Origin: Candidatus Sigynarchaeota archaeon
GTDB taxonomy: Archaea > Asgardarchaeota > Jordarchaeia > Jordarchaeales > Jordarchaeaceae
DNA: 9,951 bases
Assembly (NCBI GenBank): GCA_030587505.1
Contig: JAUQYY010000127.1
Span: 1-9,951, forward strand
Direction: 5' to 3'
Of this stretch, positions 6,824 through 9,951 are shown one piece after another. Positions within the stretch are counted from its first letter, which is position 1. The number at the start of each line of letters is the position of its first letter. Below the pieces are notes generated by a model, which did not search any database, was not told the origin of the DNA, and worked only from the letters and a program-made list of their open reading frames with translations. The translations under genes were made by a program, and so were the position numbers.

Positions 6824-7156
6824 ATGGAACTCAGAAGATACATCCCATTCCTACTACTAATCCTCTTCGTGTGGGCAACGATAACAGTGATATTCATAAT
6901 AATTGACTCTGTTATTGTACCGTGGCAGCCACCCCAAGAAACATTCTGGTCAATTGTTAATTTTCTCACGGCACCCTATCGGTTCGATCAGGGTCAGGAG
7001 AGTTTTTGGAGCGTGGTGGGAGATGTGCTTCAAGTGGTTTTCTCGGGCTCACTGGTTCTGGCATGGCTGTACATATGGTACAAGCTATCGAAGAAACTTT
7101 TCTGGGTAGAAATGAAAAAAAGAAAAACCGAAAAACCCCAGAAAAAAGAGGCATAA
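6824..7156 (+). CDS. Small two-span membrane protein, unknown function
   Basis: 110 residues with two hydrophobic segments (about 6-33 and 62-88) and a very basic C-terminal tail (KKRKTEKPQKKEA, 98-110) that should stay in the cytoplasm. The linker between the spans carries a short repeat: ETFWSIV at 39-45 and ESFWSVV at 59-65. The ATG lies 6 bp after the stop of the transferase gene, and GGTGA overlapping that stop codon is its SD, so translation is probably coupled. I recognise no family. The context suggests a small partner of the lipid-linked sugar enzyme or of the glycosylation machinery; this is inference from position only. Confidence 0.8.
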   Translation: MELRRYIPFLLLILFVWATITVIFIIIDSVIVPWQPPQETFWSIVNFLTAPYRFDQGQESFWSVVGDVLQVVFSGSLVLAWLYIWYKLSKKLFWVEMKKRKTEKPQKKEA

Positions 7157-7161
7157 TCCCA

Positions 7162-7187
7162 TTTTTTGGAAGGTGAATTCCATTCAC
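7162..7187 (+). terminator. T-run plus hairpin ending the 5795-7156 operon
   Basis: Six T follow the TAA stop at once (7162-7167). A perfect 6-bp inverted repeat GTGAAT/ATTCAC with loop TCC follows at 7173-7187. The next gene converges from the right, so a terminator is expected here. The remaining gap to 7320 holds another 6-bp stem (CTAGAG 7221-7226, CTCTAG 7240-7245), and I see no gene in it. Confidence 0.45.
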
Positions 7188-7320
7188 AGAAAAGCGGATG
7201 TCTTCCCATACTAAATGATTCTAGAGGGAAGAGGCAAAACTCTAGCTAGGGTGCTGCGTGGCCTCAGAGGGAAATGTTTGAGAGTTGAAAGAACTATCCT
7301 GAGAAGCGCGTGTGAAATTC

Positions 7321-8388
7321 TTAGAGAAGCCTGTCAATGGTTTCAATGATTCTGTCTGTTGGGTCTTCCATTCCATCCAGCAGTTTTTTTGCTCTTTTTT
7401 TACAGTTATCAAAGTATTCTTTCGGCTGGCTTAGTATTCTTCTAATTAGCCTCCTGGCCTCATCAACCGTTTTTGGGTGGTAGAGCAGTTCCTCACCCAT
7501 TAGCGGCTCCTCGTAGTAGAGTTTCCCCGGGAAGAAAGAAATGGAGGGCACACCTATAAGGGCTGCCTCGCAGGTCATCGTTCCACCGCCGCCGATGAAG
7601 AGCACACTGTGGGATATTAAACTAGCCGCGTCTACCACGTGGTCGGGAATAATGAGATTTCTGAAGAGTTTCTTCAAGCCTCTTCTTTGGCGTGGGTACC
7701 TGCAGAGCACGACGATTCGAAGCTCCTCATCGAACTCCAAGAGCTCGTTGATTAGAGGGGTCACAAGAGGATACTCATCTGATGTTTTACCAAGCAGGTA
7801 CGAGGCGTAGGCTTCCTCCGCCCTAACCACCACTATCTTCTCATCGGGATTCAGACCCAATCTTTTGAGAATCCCCTTGTCGGGAGCAAAGTTTTTGAGC
7901 CAAGCGGCAGGGTCAACGGCGTCGTAAAACACCAGTTGATCCCGTTTGAATCCCAGTTTGAGCCACTCCTCTTCGGGAACACACTTTGGCGAAAGATGAA
8001 AATCAACCAGCGCCGAAACCAGAAGCACCTGCTTAACCGCGTGAGGAGCATCATAAATGTTTATGATCGGTATCTGCAAGCCGAAGGCGACACGGACTGC
8101 TTCGGGGGAGCAGTAGGTAACGAGAACGTCGACATCGAATCTTGAAACATAGTTCGCCAGCTTGATTATCCGCTTCGCCCCTTCCACAAGCTTTCCCTTC
8201 AGGGTGCCTCCACCGTAGCGCCCCAGAATCTCCGCCTTAGTGTTTTTGAGTTTCATCAGCTCATTTATTTCGCGGAACCTTCTGGTTGTGGCGATAACAG
8301 TGTCCCCCCTTGCCTTAAGCCTCCCCACCATGCTCATAAAATACAGAATATCCTTGGGAGCAACGTAGTCAACCCAGACAGTGGGCAT
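7321..8388 (-). CDS. DUF354-family glycosyltransferase-like protein
   Basis: 355 residues, predicted cytoplasmic, with a GT-B-like two-domain plan. The N-terminal half begins MPTVWVDYVAPKDILYFMSM and includes FDVDVLVTYCSPEA (84-97) and IINIYDAPH (108-116). The C-terminal half has KIVVVRAEE (184-192), IVVLCRYPRQ (225-234) and the glycine-rich FIGGGGTMTCEAALIGVPSI (264-283), which corresponds to the nucleotide-sugar side of GT-B enzymes. Archaeal DUF354 proteins have this pattern and resemble UDP-GlcNAc 2-epimerases and MurG-like transferases; their reaction is unproven. Start: ATG 8388 has a perfect GGAGGT at 8400-8395 with a 6-nt spacer. An upstream in-frame ATG at 8421 lies before this SD and is unlikely. 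The gene converges on the lipid-sugar operon, so a role in the same glycan pathway is possible. Confidence 0.82.
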   Translation of the reverse strand: MPTVWVDYVAPKDILYFMSMVGRLKARGDTVIATTRRFREINELMKLKNTKAEILGRYGGGTLKGKLVEGAKRIIKLANYVSRFDVDVLVTYCSPEAVRVAFGLQIPIINIYDAPHAVKQVLLVSALVDFHLSPKCVPEEEWLKLGFKRDQLVFYDAVDPAAWLKNFAPDKGILKRLGLNPDEKIVVVRAEEAYASYLLGKTSDEYPLVTPLINELLEFDEELRIVVLCRYPRQRRGLKKLFRNLIIPDHVVDAASLISHSVLFIGGGGTMTCEAALIGVPSISFFPGKLYYEEPLMGEELLYHPKTVDEARRLIRRILSQPKEYFDNCKKRAKKLLDGMEDPTDRIIETIDRLL

Positions 8389-8513
8389 CAAATTACCTCC
8401 AAACAAACCCTTACAAATCACAAGCCTAAAACACTTGTAGATTCCCAGCGTTAAGCGGTTTAATGTAGTTCGAACAAGCTTCGAAAGCCAATCCTCCGTT
8501 AATAACTTTGTTT

Positions 8514-8537
8514 CACACTATCCTAAAAAATAGTGTG
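8514..8537. other. Perfect 8-bp inverted repeat between hypB and the DUF354 gene
   Basis: CACACTAT (8514-8521) pairs with ATAGTGTG (8530-8537) around an 8-nt loop. It lies about 37 bp after the hypB stop on the minus strand and 125 bp before the DUF354 start. It could help end hypB transcription, although no T-run follows on that strand, or serve as a regulator site. A second palindromic pair, TTCGAA at 8469-8474 and 8480-8485, lies in the same gap. No gene is visible in 8401-8573. Confidence 0.45.
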
Positions 8538-8573
8538 GGTGACCACGAGTTCTTTAATTGCGGCGGGGAAAAT

Positions 8574-9227
8574 TCAGAGTTCGAGTGCGCTAATCAGCTC
8601 GTCGATTCCCTCACCTGTTTTTGCGCTTGTCAGAATCACTCTTATGGAGGGATTTATTTCCTGAGCGTCCCTAGCCATTTTTTCCGGGTCTAAGTCCATA
8701 ACGTCTCGTAGGTCTATCTTGTTTATGACAGCCACATCCGACATTTTGAACAGCATGGGATGCTTTATGACAACGTGTTCTCCCTCGGTTATGCTCACAA
8801 CCACGACCCGCTTATCGCAGCCGACTATGAAATCTGCGGGACAGATCAGGTTACCCACGTTCTCCACAAAGAGCACATCGATATCATCCAGGGGAATGTC
8901 GCCCAGAACGTCCTGCAGTAGGCTCGCCGTCAGGGCGCACTCCCGACCAGTGTTGATTTGAACGCATTTGACACCGTGGCGCCTAATCCTGTCAGCGTCA
9001 ATCTCCGTTGTCACATCTGCCGTAACCAGAGCCAACCTGTACTTTCCCTTCAGCCTCTCAACAACAGCCTCAAGAATAGCTGTTTTTCCCGCCCCAATGG
9101 CTCCCACAATGTCATAGGTTTTGATTCCCTTCTCATGGAAAACGTTCTTAACCTTCCTCGCTAACTCCTCATTAGCCTTGATGAGATCCTGCTCAATATC
9201 CACTATTCTGAACCCTTGGCCGCTCAT
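8574..9227 (-). CDS. hypB: Hydrogenase/nickel maturation GTPase HypB, metal-site variant
   Basis: 217 residues. The SIMIBI-type GTPase layout is complete: Walker A GAIGAGKT (42-49), LVTADVTTEIDADRI (67-81), QINTGREC (90-97), VLFVENVGNLICPADF (118-133), NKID (169-172) and TSAKTG (200-205). HypB delivers nickel to [NiFe]-hydrogenase precursors with HypA. There is no N-terminal CxxCGC site or histidine stretch. The intersubunit metal site normally reads Cys-His (CHLDA) plus a later cysteine. Here C97 and C129 are present, but the histidine is Ala98 (CALTA). Start: ATG 9227 has GGAG at 9239-9236 with 8 nt between; GTG 9245 would add six residues without a good SD. No hypA or hydrogenase gene lies in the window. 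The protein could serve another nickel enzyme. Confidence 0.9.
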   Translation of the reverse strand: MSGQGFRIVDIEQDLIKANEELARKVKNVFHEKGIKTYDIVGAIGAGKTAILEAVVERLKGKYRLALVTADVTTEIDADRIRRHGVKCVQINTGRECALTASLLQDVLGDIPLDDIDVLFVENVGNLICPADFIVGCDKRVVVVSITEGEHVVIKHPMLFKMSDVAVINKIDLRDVMDLDPEKMARDAQEINPSIRVILTSAKTGEGIDELISALEL

Positions 9228-9268
9228 AATTACATCTCCATTCACATTCGTTCACGTTGATGAATGAT

Positions 9269-9276
9269 TATTTAAA
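9269..9276 (-). promoter_or_regulatory. Candidate TATA box of hypB
   Basis: TTTAAATA on the minus strand, about 42 nt before ATG 9227, preceded by the A-rich CGAAAATG, which resembles a BRE. It lies in the divergent gap 9228-9402. Confidence 0.45.
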
Positions 9277-9360
9277 CATTTTCGAACACATAATAGATAA
9301 AGTTTAAGACGGAACCCTGTTAATGTTTTACCCAGAAATTTTCAAGATTCCATTCATTAA

Positions 9361-9368
9361 TTATTTAT
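9361..9368 (+). promoter_or_regulatory. Candidate TATA box of the MoaD-like gene
   Basis: TTATTTAT about 40 nt before ATG 9403. The match is weaker than the other TATA candidates, but its spacing is the same. It would drive the MoaD-like gene and the methylthiotransferase behind it. Confidence 0.3.
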
Positions 9369-9402
9369 CAGAACCCAGAATTGGTGAACAAGGGGCAAGT
9401 AG

Positions 9403-9714
9403 ATGAGGTTCAAGATAAAGGTCTTTGCGACCATAAGAGAAATCACAAAAAATAGAGAGATAGAATTAGAGTCGGAAGACGGAGTAACGGTTAAGGACGC
9501 AGTAAAGCTGATGGTTGACAAGTACGGGGAAAGACTGGCGAACTATCTACTGGAGAAGAATGGGAAACCCAAACCCGCTTTCCTCTTAATGGTTAACGGT
9601 ATTTCCATTAAGGAACTCGAAGGACTGAAGACTAGGCTCCGGGACGGAGACGTGTTAGCTATTTTACCACCAGTGGCGGGTGGAACGGTTTCCAGGCCCT
9701 ACCCCTCATTTTGA
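9403..9714 (+). CDS. MoaD/ThiS/SAMP-like ubiquitin-fold protein with a tail after Gly-Gly
   Basis: 103 residues with the beta-grasp pattern of MoaD: MRFKIKVFATIREITKNREI, TVKDAVKLMVDKYGERL (29-45), LLMVNGISI (61-69), LRDGDVLAILPPVAGG (79-94). In this family the C-terminal Gly-Gly is adenylated and then carries sulfur for molybdopterin or tRNA thiolation, or is joined to lysines in archaeal sampylation. The Gly-Gly normally ends the protein. Here nine residues follow (TVSRPYPSF), and the frame shows no obvious indel. If real, a JAMM/Rpn11-type protease would have to trim it. Start: ATG 9403 with a modest GGGG 7 nt upstream. The next gene begins 11 bp after the stop, so an operon is likely. I cannot tell a cofactor-synthesis role from a tRNA-thiolation or modifier role. 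Confidence 0.85.
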   Translation: MRFKIKVFATIREITKNREIELESEDGVTVKDAVKLMVDKYGERLANYLLEKNGKPKPAFLLMVNGISIKELEGLKTRLRDGDVLAILPPVAGGTVSRPYPSF

Positions 9715-9725
9715 GAAAAGAGTGA

Positions 9726-9935
9726 GTGATTGCTGTGGTTTCGGTACACGTTACAACTTATGGATGCTCCATGAACAAGGCCGACGCGGAAATTATATTG
9801 GGATTGTTAAGAGAAGCCGGCTACGATGTGGCTGAGTCGGAGGACGATGCGGACATCCTCATCATAAACACCTGCGGCGTCAAAGAGCCCACCGAGAAGA
9901 AGGTTTTGAGAAAAATCTCGGAGGCCGACCTTTAG
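9726..9935 (+). CDS. Archaeal/eukaryal tRNA-t6A37 methylthiotransferase (CDKAL1/MtaB-like), N-terminal fragment ended by a stop
   Basis: 69 residues from GTG 9726 (GTG 9735 is an alternative). VHVTTYGCSMNKADAEIILG and DDADILIINTCGVKEPTEKKVLRKI form the start of the UPF0004 domain, which binds the auxiliary Fe-S cluster of methylthiotransferases. The first two of its three cysteines are present (YGC, NTC). The third (normally in AGC) and the radical-SAM CxxxCxxC are missing, because a TAG at 9933-9935 ends the frame 16 bp before the window edge. Full proteins have about 400 residues. They add a methylthio group to t6A37 of tRNAs reading ANN codons. The break may be a true nonsense mutation, a frameshift, or poor sequence at a contig end. 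It follows the MoaD-like gene by 11 bp. Confidence 0.82.
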   Translation: MIAVVSVHVTTYGCSMNKADAEIILGLLREAGYDVAESEDDADILIINTCGVKEPTEKKVLRKISEADL

Positions 9936-9951
9936 TGCAAACACTTCATTG

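Noticed and set aside
7210..7305. Possible box C/D small RNA (ATGATT near 7215, CTGA near 7300)
   Set aside because: The C box is poor, the two boxes are too far apart for a typical archaeal sRNA, and no clear C'/D' pair was seen.
7540..8150. Plus-strand frames at 7541-7810 and 7936-8145
   Set aside because: Both lie inside the DUF354 gene on the opposite strand and lack domain features or an SD.
1..9951. CRISPR array, tRNA or rRNA genes
   Set aside because: No regularly spaced direct repeats, no cloverleaf with a T-arm signature and no rRNA-like stretch were found by reading both strands.

Overview
The window reads as chromosomal DNA of an archaeon, apart from one decayed insertion sequence. 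Evidence for this: A/T-rich TATA-like boxes about 40 bp upstream of several starts, Shine-Dalgarno (SD) sites of the GGAGGT/GGTGATC type, frequent GTG and TTG starts, and archaeal-type proteins. These are the CoA-binding part of an ADP-forming acyl-CoA synthetase, a DUF354 glycosyltransferase-like protein, an Alg7/AglH-type GlcNAc-1-phosphate transferase, HypB, a MoaD/SAMP-like protein and an archaeal/eukaryal-type tRNA methylthiotransferase. I cannot fix the phylum. A ribophorin I-like protein suggests an Asgard or related lineage, but that is inference.

Layout. 1-496 (-): N-terminus of the acyl-CoA synthetase, running off the window. 566-1435 (-): a multi-pass membrane protein broken by two compensating frameshifts. 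1549-2106 (-): a soluble protein with a possible roadblock/longin-like N-terminus and a four-cysteine C-terminus. 2093-2362 (-): a truncated paralogue of the broken membrane protein. 2498-3854: a GC-rich IS110/IS1111-type element bounded by a perfect 12-bp inverted repeat; its transposase is shattered by at least eight frame changes. 3879-5612 (-): the ribophorin I-like protein (signal peptide, two-part beta-rich ectodomain, one membrane span, cytoplasmic coiled coil). Divergent from it are 5795-6817 (+), the dolichyl-phosphate GlcNAc-1-P transferase-like enzyme, and 6824-7156 (+), a coupled two-span membrane protein. 7321-8388 (-): DUF354 protein. 8574-9227 (-): HypB with an altered metal-site motif. 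9403-9714 (+): MoaD-like protein with a tail after its Gly-Gly. 9726-9935 (+): start of a tRNA methylthiotransferase, cut by a stop codon just before the window ends.

How the genes may work together. The centre (3879-8388) looks like an N-glycosylation neighbourhood: the enzyme that starts the lipid-linked glycan, a homologue of a eukaryotic oligosaccharyltransferase subunit, and a glycosyltransferase-like protein nearby. The right end pairs a sulfur-carrier-type protein with a sulfur-inserting tRNA enzyme in a tight operon. The left end holds a damaged membrane/sensor-like cluster next to the insertion sequence, and the window's clearest gene damage is concentrated there.
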